Assembly: GCA_002104895.1 (NCBI GenBank)
Contig: MCFG01000179.1
Location: 1 to 64,000 of the forward strand
From: Anaeromyces robustus
Lineage: Eukaryota > Neocallimastigomycota > Neocallimastigomycetes > Neocallimastigales > Neocallimastigaceae
DNA: 64,000 nucleotides
Direction: 5' to 3'
Shown: piece by piece, positions 1 through 18,365 of the stretch
Layout of the letters: each line of letters starts with the position of its first letter
Position numbering within the stretch: position 1 is the first letter of the stretch
The notes under the pieces: model-generated
Told to the model about the DNA's origin: nothing
What the model saw: only the letters and a program-made list of their open reading frames with translations
The model's database searches: none
Program-made: the position numbers and the translations under genes

Positions 1-742
1 TTATAATTTGGATATATAAAACTTAATAGTATTTTTTATTTTGTGAAATAATATTTTTATTTTATTTATTTTTATTTTTATTTTATTATTTATAATTATT
101 ATTTTAATTCTATTTTTTTATTAATATATTAAGATAAAATAAAAAGAATTGTGTAACAAATAATTATTATAATTCAATAATCAAATTTATATTAAGTTTA
201 ATTCGTTATTATAAAGGTTATATATTTGTGTAACAATTAATTTATTATAATTCTTGTATTAAAAAAATTTTTTTTTATAATATAAAACTTTATTATTATT
301 ATTATTAAAAATAAATCTGAAATTATTTAAATGAAATTTTTTAATTAATTACTATAATCTATAGTTTATTAATAATGTAATAAATAAAAATTTTATAATT
401 ATTACATTATTTATAATCATCAATTATTATTAACTATATAAACTATAAATAAATATATATTAGTTAAATATTATAACATAAATTACACTAATAAACTATT
501 TTAAAGAATATCACATTAAAAATTTACATGTGACTTTCACATGTACTATATGTAACATTGGATTAGATTCGATGTAAGAGTTTGTTAATTCTATCAATCA
601 ATATCAAATCATAAAATTAATCACTCAAAATCATTACAAAATGGGAGACTTTTTATTTATGATATTAAATTTATGTGAATAAAACATATCTCGATGTAGA
701 ACCATCAGAGTCTCACTATCTTTAGATATAAATAAATAAATA

Positions 743-784
<42 letters not shown>

Positions 785-1217
785 TTCATAATATTTGATA
801 TTTTCACTTTTAATATTAAATGTTTAAATGTTTATAATTATGTTAAATCTTCTTTAAATTTATAAAACTATGTATATTTCAAATCAGAAAAATATACATT
901 ATCAACATTAAATGCATAACTTGTTAGAAATAAAATAAATAAATATATAAAAGAAAAAAAAATATTTAATATATTCATTTTTTTTATTTTTTACTCTATT
1001 TATATATAATATATATTTTTTTTATTTTTCAATTTTTAATTTGTTATCTTATTTCAAAAATATATTATACATATCAATTATTTCTATTATTTTTATTATT
1101 ATTATTAATTAATTATAATTAATAATTAATTATTAATATTATAAATATTATGATAAATATTATTATTAATTATATTTATTATAATATTTATAATTTTTGG
1201 TATAATTTAATTAAAAT
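1..1217. other. Intergenic, no gene seen
   Basis: Very AT-rich DNA with no supportable reading frame. A TTA microsatellite lies at about 741-784. The stretch at about 525-720 is less repetitive than its surroundings and contains a short hairpin (ACATGTGA, three-base loop, TCACATGT, near 536-554), but it has no long reading frame on either strand. It could be a remnant of an old insertion; I do not recognise it. Confidence 0.6.
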
Positions 1218-3083
1218 TTATTTTGATTTGTAATCATTATGTTGTAATAATGTTATATTATCATCGTCTATTAATTCACTATATCTCGGTAAATAATAAT
1301 TATTAATATAACTTTCATTATTTATATTTGAAATAATATTTGAAGGATTAAATTTATCATAACTTTTATTTGGTTCATTAATTTTATTATCAGTTAAAGA
1401 TCTAATATTGTTATTTTGATTTGTCATTTTTTTATTATATGATGATAATCTTTTTTTAGTTTCAATTTTGGTAATAATGATATCATCATTGTTTTTTCCT
1501 TTATTACATATATAATTTATTGATGTAATTATTAACATTATTATTAGAAAAATGCTTAATATAACTATTATTGTTAGGTTATCCTTAAAAAAATTATGAT
1601 TTTTTGTAGTTTCATTATTTACTAGTTTTTCTTCTTTTGGTTTTATTATGTCTGAAGTTTGAGATCTAATAACACTATTTATTTCTTCTTGTGTGCAATT
1701 TCTATATTCGTTACTCATATTTTTACAACTTCCATATTCATAACATAAAACATTTGCTCCATAAACGTTACATTCAACATTTTTATTTATAAAATTTATA
1801 ATACGAATATTTAATTTTGGACTACTATATATATTACTTTTAGATATTAATAAAAAGTTTATTATTAAATTAAGTATATTAAGTATATTAGTGCATAATT
1901 AAAATTAAAATAATTATATATATATAAAATTTAATATAATAATTTAATGAAATATAATATAATATATACAATATAATATATAATATATATAATATCATAT
2001 ATTATATAATATTAAATAGTATAATATAAATAAAACTATTATTCTTACAACAATTGTAGCTTTGGTAATTTAAATATATTACTGGATATCTCTTTAACAT
2101 TAGAATTAGATATAGTACTATTTTAATATTTAAAATAATTATAAAATTATAAATAAATATAATTACAATTATTCTTTTTTTTTTTTTTTTTTTTTTTTTA
2201 ATTAATATATATATATAAAATTGTATTTATTTCTTACAAAGTTTCTAAATAATAGAAATTACTAATACTTGATGGTACTTTATTAATTCTCATATTACCT
2301 GATAAATTACTAATAAATAATATAATAATTAAAAATATATTTATAATAAAATATATTTATATCTCTTTACTTATTTAAAAAAAAAAAAGCAAATAATAAT
2401 AGAATTTAAAAAATATTACATGTCCGTTAGTAGTTCAAAATCTTGAATGCTTTCAAAAATTTTATCATCAAAATCATTTTCAGTAATAGACCTAAATGGA
2501 TTTAAATTAATAAATTAATAAATAAATAAATAAATAAATAAAATTAATAAATAAATAAACAAATAAATATTTCATTATTAATTAATATAAAATATTAATA
2601 TTATATACTTACAATTCTTGTAATTTACACCTGTTCTTACCAATATATTTAAGTGAATTAAAATTACTTCGATCAGTAATCCTTTAATTGAAATTATATA
2701 TATATACCATTTCTAATTAGAATTAATAAATTTTAAATAATATTTTCTAAAGTTTATATTCTTACATAATTTCAAGTGTTTCTGGTATAATTAATTCACC
2801 AGTTAATTGAGTAGAGCTCAAATCTCTATGTTGATTTATATATATATTATATTTTTAATATGGAATAAAAGGAAAAGTGTATATACTAAAAAAAATAATT
2901 TATATTTAATATATTTTTATTTTTTTTAATCAATATTTACATTTTCCTAATTTTTGAAAAATTTGCAATATTTTTATTCAATGAACCTGATAGTTCATTA
3001 TTCATCGATAAATCACTATATTATATAATATATATAAATATTATTTTTTAATATATATTATTAAATAAGTAACATGATATTGT

Positions 3084-3125
<42 letters not shown>

Positions 3126-4063
3126 ACAGAATTTCTAAATGTTTTAGCTTAGATAGTTGATATGGAAAAGTTTTAATTTTATTCGAATGCAAATGTCTAT
3201 AAAAGAATATACATAAATATAATTAATTAAATTATTTTAAATAATTATTAACTACAAATAAAAATATTTAAATATTACATTTCTTTAATTATATTATTAT
3301 CACTTATATCAGTTGGTATAACCTGTATATCTCCTCGAAATGATCTTATTTCCAATAATATATATTTTATAAAATAATAACTTTTAATTTTCATATATGA
3401 TTGAATAATTAAATAATATATATTAATTTATATATTTGTTTTTATTTATATATATATATATACAGTGTAGTTAATTTTGGATATTCAAATAATATTTTTG
3501 GTAAAATTAATGTTTTATTTTTTTCATTATATCTAAATCCATCTACATTCAATGAACTAAATATGAAAAATAATTTAAATTATATATACATTTATATTAT
3601 TAATTATTATTTTAAATATAATTTATGTATAAAGATTTTTATATTATTAATTATTATTATGACCATACAGAACTTCCAATTCAGGAAAAAAAGGAAAATT
3701 TTCAGTATATAAATAACCAGAAAGATAAATGAACCTTTATATACAATTATATTCACATAAAAATTTTAATTATTTTAATATTTATATAATTTTTAAAATA
3801 ATTATTAAATATAAAAGTATAATGATATACATTTTTTTAAGATTCCCATTATTATCAAATTCTATCATAGTATCTGTGTCATTTTTGCATACTTCACAAT
3901 TATTTGTTATACAAGGTTTACAATTCACACATTGAGAATTGTATTCAGCATTATTAAGCAAATTTTTTAATTTTAAACAATCATTTATTTCTTGACTATA
4001 TACGAAAGTATTTACGAAATTATAAATAATAATTAAAAATACAATTAAAGTAAGCAATGTCAT
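1218..4063 (-). CDS. Leucine-rich-repeat receptor-like membrane protein, 12 exons
   Basis: Spliced minus-strand gene. Exons: 4063-3831, 3734-3669, 3556-3464, 3344-3279, 3196-3128, 3015-2941, 2825-2766, 2681-2613, 2491-2420, 2309-2238, 2117-2049, 1824-1218. They join in frame to 517 codons (516 residues). Exon 1 gives a signal peptide (MTLLTLIVFLIIIYNF) and a Cys-rich cap. Each of the next ten exons encodes about one leucine-rich repeat (for example LDLSSTQLTGELIIPETLEI), and every intron is in phase 2. The last exon has a Cys-containing LRR end cap (VECNVYGANVLCYEYGSCK), a transmembrane helix at about residues 397-420 and a polar tail of about 96 residues without a kinase or other known domain. 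Inferred role: a surface recognition or adhesion protein. The acceptor of the fourth exon (AAATAAG) is the weakest junction. Confidence is high for the family and moderate for each exon edge. Confidence 0.85.
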
Positions 4064-4322
4064 GGTTGTAATTTACTAAAATAGATATAATGTAACTGAA
4101 GACAATTTTACATATAATACATAATTAAGATATATATATATAAAATAATTTTTAATATTTTTATTTTCATGTAAAAAGAATATATCATTTGTAAAATAAT
4201 AATTATTATTACTATTATTATTTAAAAATTGATAATAACAATAATAATATTTTATTACCATAATAATAAATATAAAATTTAAGTATTCTACACCTTGTAT
4301 ATAAAAATATTAATTTTCTATT

Positions 4323-4364
4323 AAATATTTTATATACAAAGTGTACTTTGTATATAAAATATTT
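4323..4364. repeat. Perfect 42-base palindrome
   Basis: Two exact 20-base inverted arms (4323-4342 and 4345-4364) around a GT centre, core TACAAAGTGTACTTTGTA. A third, imperfect copy of one arm lies at about 4292-4309. It sits about 260 bases upstream of the LRR gene start, so it could be a hairpin or a dimeric binding site; neither can be shown from sequence alone. Confidence 0.8.
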
Positions 4365-4394
4365 ATTTTTTTTTTTTATATATAAAATGTGGGA

Positions 4395-5072
4395 AGTGTG
4401 CATTTCGGCAATGTATTTCGTAAATGTATCGCGCATTAAAATAACGTATTATTTAAATGTATTATATTGTGGCTTATAAATTAAATTAATAAAAAATTTA
4501 TTATATTATTAAAATTAATATTTTATTTATTATTGATTTATGAAACCAATTTATTAGTGGTATCTTCTTTTTATTAATATTTCTTTTTTTTTTTATTTAA
4601 CTTATGAAATAAATAAAATATTAAGTGAAATTTAAAATTTATATTTATAATTCTTTAAATTATGATTATGAAATAAATAAAATATTAAGTGAAATTTAAA
4701 ATTTATATTTATAATTCTTTAAATTATGAAATAAATAAAATATTAAGTGAAATTTAAAATTTATATTTATAATTCTTTAAATTATGAAATAAATAAAATA
4801 TTAAGTGAAATTTAAAATTTATATTTATAATTCTTAAAATTATGAAATAAATAAAATATTAAGTGAAATTTAAAATTTATATTTATAATTCTTTAAATTA
4901 TGAAATAAATAAGAAATGCTTTAATATACAAGTACTAGTATATAAACTCTCTTAAAAATTTTTTATATAAATGTGGCGTTAAAAAATATTTATATAAATT
5001 TACAATATGAAATGTGGCGTAAAGGACCTGTCAATGCAAAAAATTTCATGTACATTGCCGAAATGCTACACT
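4395..5072. repeat. Inverted pair of a 21-base motif flanking tandem repeats
   Basis: The motif GTGT(A)GCATTTCGGCAATG occurs at 4395-4415 on the plus strand and at 5051-5072 on the minus strand, differing by one inserted base. It is far less AT-rich than the surrounding DNA. Between the two lie the 58-base tandem repeats. Termini of a small non-autonomous element, or paired regulatory sites, are both possible. No target-site duplication is obvious. Confidence 0.55.
4603..4912. repeat. 58-base tandem repeat, about 5.3 copies
   Basis: Units start near 4603, 4667, 4725, 4783, 4841 and 4899 (last one partial) with TATGAAATAAATAAAATATT. The first copy carries a six-base insertion at its end; the others keep a strict 58-base period and differ by about one base. 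There are no unique spacers, so this is a minisatellite. Confidence 0.9.
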
Positions 5073-6617
5073 CAGATAAAATGTTTTAAAAAATATTGTT
5101 TATTTTTTTATTTTTTTATTTTTTTATTTTTTTATTTAAAAAAATGTTTTTAAAAATATTATTTATTTTTATATATATATATATATAAAAGAGTGAAAAT
5201 GTAAAGTTTATATAAATTGACCCTAGCTTTAAATATTTTTAAATTTATTTTATTATTAAAATTTTTTTCTTTTTAATTTAGTGTATTTTTTTTTTAGTAA
5301 AAAATAATTTATTTAGTGTAACATTATTTATAAAATTACACATTAATTATAAAAAATTTTAAATTAATATTTATTATTATTATCAACATTATTAATATTT
5401 ATATTAATAATAATATAGTTTATTATAATTTAATAATTATGCATAATACCAGAAATCTAAATATTTTTTTTTTAAAACTTATTTTATTATAAAAAATTAA
5501 TTTTTTTTTTTTTGGTAGATATTAATATTTAATAGATTTTGCATAATTATTAAAATTTTATAATTATGCAGTTATATTAAAAATTTATAAATAAAAATCA
5601 AATGAAAGGAAAAATAAAAAAAAGTAAAGATATTAATTTATTCTATTATAAATATAAAAAAAAATTAAATTAATAAATATTCAATATTCATAAAGATAAT
5701 TATTAATATTAATACGAATTATTTTTATATCATATATTATTTATTAAAAAAGAGAGATATTATTTAAAGAATTTTATATATATATATTATAAATATATTA
5801 TATAAAATATTAGAAAAACAAAAACAATAATTTATATAGGATTTTTAATTATATATGAAGTATATAAAATATAACAATAATAAAAAATACCAAAAAATAA
5901 AAAAAATGCATTATTGAATTTTAATTTTTAGTAATAAATGTTAAAAAATAATAATATCTAGAAACAGCTCAAAGATGGTATGGAAAATTCAAATGGAAAC
6001 TTTTAAAAAGTAAAATTAATCTTTTAATTTTTAAAAGTATAACTTTAAGATAGATAATAAATAATATATTCGCCATAGAAATAATCAAAAAGCTAAAATA
6101 GATAATAAATAATATATTCGCCATAAAAATTATCAAAACGTTATCATAATCAGTGAAAGTTCGTTCTCTGAATGCTATTCTTATTATATATTATAAAAAT
6201 TTCATTTTTTTCTCTTTTAATCAAATAATATAGTCTTCAATTCTGATTTTTATCTTAAAATCTGATTTTTCAAAAATTTTTTTTCTCAATAATCTTTATA
6301 TAATAAAAAAAATAATGAATTTATCTAAAATAATTATTAATAAATAATTCATAATTAATTTTTTTTTTTTTTTAAATAATTGGTAATAATTTTTATTTAT
6401 TTGTTAAAATAATGCAAACTTTTTTATCTGTATATATATGATTATATTTCAATATTTTTATTATATCTTATTTATTTTAATTAATATATATAAAAGAAAC
6501 AAATAATTTACCATAAAAAAAAAAAAAAACAAATTTTACTATTCAAATAATTCCATAAATGCTTTTTTTTACCTTAAAATAAATAAATAAATAAATAAAT
6601 AATAAATAAATAAATAA

Positions 6618-6648
<31 letters not shown>

Positions 6649-7073
6649 GTAAATAAATAAATAAGTAAATAAATAAATAAATAAATATTAATATAAAATA
6701 CTAATGTAAAAAAAAGCATATGAAGAATAAAAAAATATGTGAATAATATATTATATATAATAATAATATATTATTTTTTATATATAAAATATTCTATTAT
6801 TCTATAAATAACATATATAAATAAACCCTTTCTTTAATATATATATTCCCTTTAATATATATAAAATAATATATTATTATATATAAAATATGAAGATATT
6901 TTTTATATCTTAAGGTGTCATTTTAGTTTTAAAATAATTTTGAAAAAAATTAAAAGAAATATTATTATCTTTTAATATAAATTTATTTTATTCATTTATA
7001 TATACTTTAAAATAGTTTGGTTTTTAAATTTTAAATTTTTCTATTAATATACATGACGACCAATTTTTTAATG
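5073..7073. other. Intergenic, no gene seen
   Basis: AT-rich with AAAT microsatellite at about 6580-6690. The segment at about 5955-6190 is more complex and holds a direct repeat of about 41 bases at 6050-6090 and 6098-6138 (core ATAATATATTCGCCATA). No coding frame could be supported. Confidence 0.6.
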
Positions 7074-11451
<4,378 letters not shown>

Positions 11452-11999
11452 AATTATATATACTAGTTTTATTATAAAAATATATATTTATTTATGAATT
11501 TTCTATACAATTAATATATAATTTTTTTTTTTTTTTAATTCTATAATTTTTATTTTCCAGAATAAAAATATTAGAATTTTATAATATATTTAAAGATTTA
11601 TACTTAATAAATTATTTTTTTTTAATTATTTTAATTATTTCTAATAATTAAAAAAAATAATTTATTAATAAAAATTATTAATAAAGATTTTTTAATTTAT
11701 TTTAATATGTTTTTAAGTTTATAAAAATAAAAAGTTCAAAAATTTTTTAAGCTTTAATTATCAATATATACTATTAATACCAATTATTAATTAAAATAAA
11801 AAAAGTAAAATTTTAATCATACATTATAATAAAATAAAAATTATTTATTATTTTAAATGTAATAAACTAAAAGATAATTTATGTTTAAATATAAAGTATG
11901 TTTCACATGTATAAATTTTAATTAGATTTTAACTAATTTTATTAAATAGTCAAGGGGAATATTTAAAATAATTAGTATTATTTTATCATTAATATAAAC
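11452..11999. promoter_or_regulatory. Shared upstream region of the BTB and ankyrin genes
   Basis: These 548 bases separate two divergent starts, so promoters for both genes must lie here or nearby. The DNA is mostly A/T runs. No confident TATA box or repeated operator stands out. Confidence 0.5.
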
Positions 12000-13082
12000 A
12001 TGAACCAAAATGATGAACGATTTCAAAATATAATAAAAATAATTAAAAAAAATAATGTAAAATTTTTAAAACAATATATTGAAGTTAATAAAATTAAATT
12101 AAATGATTTTAATAATAATGAATTTGATATATTAATTTATGCCATAGAAAATGAATCATCCATTTTAATGATAGAATTTATTATAAATTGTTGTAAATAT
12201 AAATCTTTTCAATATATTTTTCATTTTAATGAAAATTTTAAAAATAAATATTACAGTTATTTTATTAGTTTTATCACTTATAAAGGTATAAAAGTACCTC
12301 TTTTTTCTGCACTTGCTCATAATAATTTTAAAGTAGCTGATTTATTAATTAAATATGATGCAGATATAAATTATTCTATCAGTAATCAAAACAATTGTCA
12401 AAACTTGAATATTCTTCATTATTTAAATAATATTTCTTTTCTTAATGAAAAAAATTTGAGGTATATATTAATTCATGATTTTCATATACAAGGTGTTACA
12501 GATGATCTATTATATTATTTAATTGGTAGGGGAAATAAATATAAGTTATTGGAAATTATTTTTAAATATTATATATTTAATAAGACATTTATATTAAATT
12601 TACTTAGTTATTATCAAAATAAAATTCCCTTATCAAAAAAGCAATTAACGGAGACTTTATTTAAAGAAAAAGGGAAAATAAAAATTACTGATGCTATGTA
12701 TAGTGCTGCATTTAAAATAATTAATTATGAAATAAAATTTATAAAATTATTTTTAGATTATGATACCAGAGAACCGGAAGATATTCTTAATAAATATAAT
12801 GTATATAAATATTATTTATTAGAAAATGCAATGGTTCAAGAAGAATATGATATTATTAAAAAAATATTAGGAAATAAAAAGATTACTTTCGATTTTTCAA
12901 AACTGGAAGTTATATTTATAAAAATAATTTCTATTAATGGTTATGACAGTTTGAAATTTTCATTAAATTTACTTATTAAAAATTTATCATTGAATGATAA
13001 AAGTCAAGAGTTTATAAAATTAATATTATTAAATATTATAAAGGATAACCCTTTATTTTATAGTAATAAAAAAAATAACAAC

Positions 13083-13162
<80 letters not shown>

Positions 13163-13193
13163 TAACAATAATAATAATAATAATAATAATAAT

Positions 13194-13224
<31 letters not shown>

Positions 13225-14081
13225 TAAATAATAATATAAATAAAAACGATAATAGAAAGTATATTGAAAAATGTCAAGAAATTATCATTTTTATATTAAA
13301 ATATCTTTTTCATATTAAAAAAAATCTAGAAACTGTAAAATCTTTAGATATTTCTATATTAATGACATTTAATACTTCTTTTCTATCTTTAATATTAAAT
13401 GCATTAATACAAATTCGTCATTTATCTCTTTTGAAGTTTCTTTTAGAAAATGATAAACTTTCTTCATATATCGATATTAATACTTGTGATGATTATAATA
13501 AATATCCTTTATTTGTTGCTTTTTATAATACATTTGATGAAGAGAATTATTTAAAATGTTTAGAAATATTTAAATATTTATTAATAAAAGGAGCAAATCC
13601 AAAAATAAAAAGGAAAAAGGGTAAATCGTTATGGTCCAGTGTTATTGAAAATAGAAATTATATGACAATTCAATGTTTATTAAATAATACTAATATAGGT
13701 GGTATTTCAAGACATAATGATAATAATATTAATAATTTATATATTAATCATCAACATCATCCTTTAAAAGAAGGAAAGTATTATTCATATCATAATACAG
13801 AAGAAAAAATCGAAAAATATTATGATATTTTAAAAACATTAAATTCTCAACATCAATCAACTTTTGGTAATAATAATTATAATAATAATAATAATAATCA
13901 AGATGATCAATTTAATTTTAATAATATATTTAATAATATGGAAAATGATACATTCAATAATAAATATATATACTATAAATTGCTTAAAAAAGCTATATAC
14001 CAGAATGATTTAAAAATTGTTCAATATTTAATTTTATCAATTCATAAAAATATAAATAATTTAAATATAAATACTTTAATC

Positions 14082-14128
<47 letters not shown>

Positions 14129-14132
14129 TAAC

Positions 14133-14196
<64 letters not shown>

Positions 14197-15167
14197 TTAA
14201 TATTAATCAAAATAACAATACAGATTATAGTTTTAATTCTGTAATTTATTCATATTTATTGAATCGAATAGAAATTTTTGAATGGCTAGTAGAATATGTT
14301 GATATTAATAAAAAGGACAAATACGGCAATAATGTAATTTTTTATGCTATTATTAAAAATGATTTACAGACTGTAAAATTTTTAATTAATAAAAATATAG
14401 ATATTAATTTTAATGGTAATCATAAAAGGAATAAAGAAAAAGCAATAAATTCTATTGAATCTACTTCCTTTGATAAATTTCATCCTAATAATTTTTTAAT
14501 TAAACCGTATGATACTATCTTAAGAGGCACTAAACGTCATATAAATACCTTTTTTGAATTTAATTTAAATCATAATAATAAGTATAAAAGGAAAAAAATA
14601 GACTATAAAGATTCACCTCTTATTATTTCAATTAATATTAATAATAAAGAAATATTTTTAGCATTATTAGAACATAAAGATATTGAATATCAAATTAATG
14701 AACCTAATCAAAATGATGAAACACCTTTAATTATTATTATTAAAAATCAAAAAATATGTATAAAGGATAAATTAATTATGATGGAACAATTAATTAGTAA
14801 AGGTGCTGATGTCAATTATATTAATACAAAAGATGAAAAATCACCATTAATTTATGCTATTGAAAGACGTATTATACCAATGATTAAATTATTAATAAAA
14901 AATGGTGCTAATATTATTTCAGATTATGAGAATTGTCATTCCAATTATCAAAAAGAAAATATTTTAATATATACGATAAAATTAGGTGATTTTGAATTAT
15001 TTAAGTATTTATTAGATTTTATGATACAAACTACAAATAATGAATATATTAATAATAATTTAATTTCGAAATTAATTAATACATTTGATAAAAATAAAAA
15101 TTTAGAAATATTTGAATATTTAATTAAATATAAAACTAAAATTAATATGAATGAATTATCTTCTTAA
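12000..15167 (+). CDS. Ankyrin-repeat protein with two long Asn runs
   Basis: Uninterrupted frame of 1055 residues, apparently intronless. Ankyrin-type repeats are scattered along it: VPLFSALAHNNFKVADLLIK near residue 98, a block ending KYLLIKGANPKIKRK near 535, NVIFYAIIKNDLQTVKFLIN near 777, and a C-terminal cluster (DSPLIISININNKEIFLALL, SPLIYAIERRIIPMIKLLIK and NILIYTIKLGDFELFKYLLD) from about 870 to 1015. Spacing is irregular, so many repeats are degenerate. Two Asn runs, at about residues 360-411 and 695-733, come from AAT expansions and probably form disordered loops. There is no signal peptide or membrane helix, so it is probably cytosolic. It is divergent from the BTB gene; both families act as protein-binding adaptors, but no partner is visible. 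Confidence 0.85.
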
Positions 15168-16053
15168 ATTAAGTCATAATGAATTAATAATAATCAATTA
15201 AATTTATTGAAATAATTTACGGATAATGAATTAAATATTTAAAAAAAAAAAAAAAGAAAAAAGAAAAAAAAAAGTGAATAATTTGATAATCAAATAATAT
15301 ATATGAAAAAATAACTTATTATAACAATAAACAATAAGTTAAAAAAAAATCAAAGGAAAGAAAAAGACAGGAATATATACCTTTTTTTTTTTTCTTAAAG
15401 TACAATATTTAATAGATTATTAACGTATTTTTTTTTATCAATAATATTAACGAAAACTAAAGTTTAAAAAATATTGATTTAATTAGTTTTAGAAAATAAA
15501 TCGTTTATTTAACATTAATATCTTAGTAATAAAAATATATTATTATATTATATATATAAAATTATTATCTATTATATTTATAATTGAAAGAATTATTCAT
15601 ATAATAATTATACCCTATTTTTAACAATTTAATATATATATATATATATTATAAAATAATTTATTTCAGAATTCTTTTCTTTTCTTCTTTTTTTTTTGCT
15701 TTGTATATATATATATAATAATTAATAAAAAATAAAATCTATTATATTAAAATTTGATAAATTGTAAAATATTAAAAAAAAATTTTTTAAAATCATTATT
15801 ATAATCAATTATAATCATTATTATTATAATCAAAATTTTTATTATTTTAATTTTAATTATTACTGTTGTTAATAATTAATTTATTTCTACTAAATCATAA
15901 ACTTTAATTATTATTCTTATATATATTAATTATATATTTCTCAGTTTTTTTTTTTTTTCTTAATATTATTATTTAATATTTTAATTTCACATAATCTCTT
16001 TTTGAATTAAATGATTTTCATTATTTAATTTTTTTTCATGTTTTTTCTTCATG

Positions 16054-16090
<37 letters not shown>

Positions 16091-17294
16091 TATTAAAAAA
16101 AAAGTATAATAAATAATAAAAATAATTTTTTTTTTTTTTTATAAAAAATTACTGATCAACATTCTTCATCATCAATCATCATTTTAATTATTTTTGTTAA
16201 TTTATTTATTAATTTATTTTATGTTTTTTTTTCTTAATAATTAAATATATTAAATATATTAAATATATTAAATAATAATTATCATTAATAATTATATATT
16301 ATTTATTAATTAATATTTATTAAATATTAATAATTAATATTAATTAATAATTGTTAATACTTTTTATATATTTACTTATTTAGTTAATTTTAAATACATT
16401 TATTAAACTATTTTAAAAAGATTATTATTATTACGAATTTTAATTTTTACATATTTTAAAAGTCAAAACAAATTATAATAATAAAAATAAAATAAATTAT
16501 ATATTTTTTATGAATTATTATGGATTCATAAAAAAAAAAAATACATAACAAAAGAAAAAGAAATTATATTAGATGATGTAATAATTTATAATAATTTTAA
16601 TAATTTCTTATATTAGATGATGTAATAATTTATAATAATTTTAATAACAATATGAAATAAATTCAAGTCAAATTTATCCCACTCTAAAATAAAAAATATA
16701 AAAAAGAAACAATGTAACATTTAAAAAAAAAAAAACAATAAAAAAAAAAGGAAATAATAAAAAAAAAGGAAATAATAATATACATATCTATAATAGACAT
16801 TTTACGTTATTTTCCATTTTCGCCACCATATAAAATGCATAACTTTAATTATTCAATTATAAATGTATCTTTTTTTTTCTTATAGAATTTTTATTTTATT
16901 TATTTTTTAGAATTTTTATTTTATTTACTTTTAATTGTGTATTATATTTAATACAAATTTATATATTTATATATTTATATATATTTTATCTTATTTTATC
17001 CTATTTATTTTATTTTATTGAATGAGGATTATTTATTTATTTAATTTTTTTTATTTATTTTTTTAAAAAAAAATAAAAAAAAAAACAATTATTCTTAATA
17101 ATTATTAATTGAAAGTTTTTTCTTTTTTCTTTTAGTTTTTGTTTGTTAATTTCTTTTTTTTTTTTTTTTTTTTCTTTGTTTCTTTTTTTGTTATTGATTT
17201 TTTTTTTAAATGAGGTTTTTTATTAGTTATAAAGAGTTATTAATTGTTAATTACGTATTTGTTATTGTTGTTATTGTATTAATATTCATTATTA

Positions 17295-17326
<32 letters not shown>

Positions 17327-17610
17327 ATATTGTGTCTTTTCTTATTATTTTCTTATTCCTTATTAATTATATTTTCATTTTTTTCATTTTCATTTTTTTT
17401 TGTTACATTTATATTAATTTTCTATATATAGTATAAAATTATTAATTTTTTTTTTTTTAAAATTAATAAATAATTTTAATTATTATTTGTAAATAATATT
17501 TAACTATTATGGAAATATGAATGTAAACCTAAATATATTAAAAAGGAAAATTTGAAAAAAAAAAAAAAAATTAATAATAATAATAATAATTAAGAATTAA
17601 TAAATGAATA

Positions 17611-17644
<34 letters not shown>

Positions 17645-17817
17645 GAAAAAAAAGTTCTTTGTTTAGTATATATTTTATATACTATTATTACAAACGATGT
17701 TCATCATCATTTATATATAGTATAAAAAATAATAATAATAATAATAATAAAAAGAACATAATTGATACAGTAATAAAAATATATATAAGATAAATTTACA
17801 ATTTACAATTTATTACA

Positions 17818-17858
<41 letters not shown>

Positions 17859-18365
17859 TCATATTAATAAAAAAAAAAGTTTATGTCTATTTATTATAAT
17901 TAAACTATAAATTGTTAGAGAAAAAAAAAATTTTTTTCCTCCTTCATTCTAAATTTAAAAATAAAAAAAAAACAAAAGGTGATTTGAATCGATTATAGAT
18001 ATAATAAACAACATATTTATTTTTTTTTTCTTTTACTTTTGATTTCAATTTTTATTTACTATTCTAAATTTAAGATGTACGTCTGGGTATAATATAATTT
18101 TTTTTTTTTGCGATAAAAATAAAAAAAAAAAAATAATTGATAAGTAATATCATATATATATAATGTATGTTACATTATATATATATGATATTACTTTTAT
18201 TATATATAATATGAAAAAAGAATGAATGAATAAATGAATGATCGATTGATTTGATTGATTGTTTGTTTGTTTGTTTAATTGATTGAATAAATGAAATAAT
18301 AATAATGATGATATTATTATTATTATTATTTTCATTTATTTATTTTTTTTTTACATTTTTCGATT
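15168..18365. other. Intergenic, no gene seen
   Basis: Long A and T runs. A direct repeat of about 43 bases with a 44-base offset lies at 16564-16606 and 16608-16650 (core TATTAGATGATGTAATAATT). Short AAT tracts lie at about 17570-17640 and 17820-17855. A short hydrophobic frame at 17210-17431 is low-complexity and is not supported as a gene. Confidence 0.6.
18143..18195. repeat. Perfect hairpin with 25-base arms
   Basis: Arms 18143-18167 and 18171-18195 are exact inverted copies around TGT; each arm carries AGTAATATCATATATATA at its outer end. It lies about 170 bases downstream of the stop of the minus-strand membrane protein gene, so it could be in its 3' untranslated region or be a small foldback element. 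Confidence 0.8.

Noticed and set aside
4076-4436. Two short minus-strand frames upstream of the LRR gene
   Set aside because: They are low-complexity, overlap each other and cross a perfect palindrome; no splice link to the LRR gene is needed, since that gene has its own signal peptide start at 4063.
4603-4912. CRISPR-like regular repeats
   Set aside because: The 58-base units are contiguous with no unique spacers, and the DNA is eukaryotic.
17210-17431. Short hydrophobic frame that could pass for a small membrane protein
   Set aside because: It is built from T and TTA runs, has no flanking gene context, and such frames arise by chance throughout this DNA (also 48527-48730, 49962-50149).
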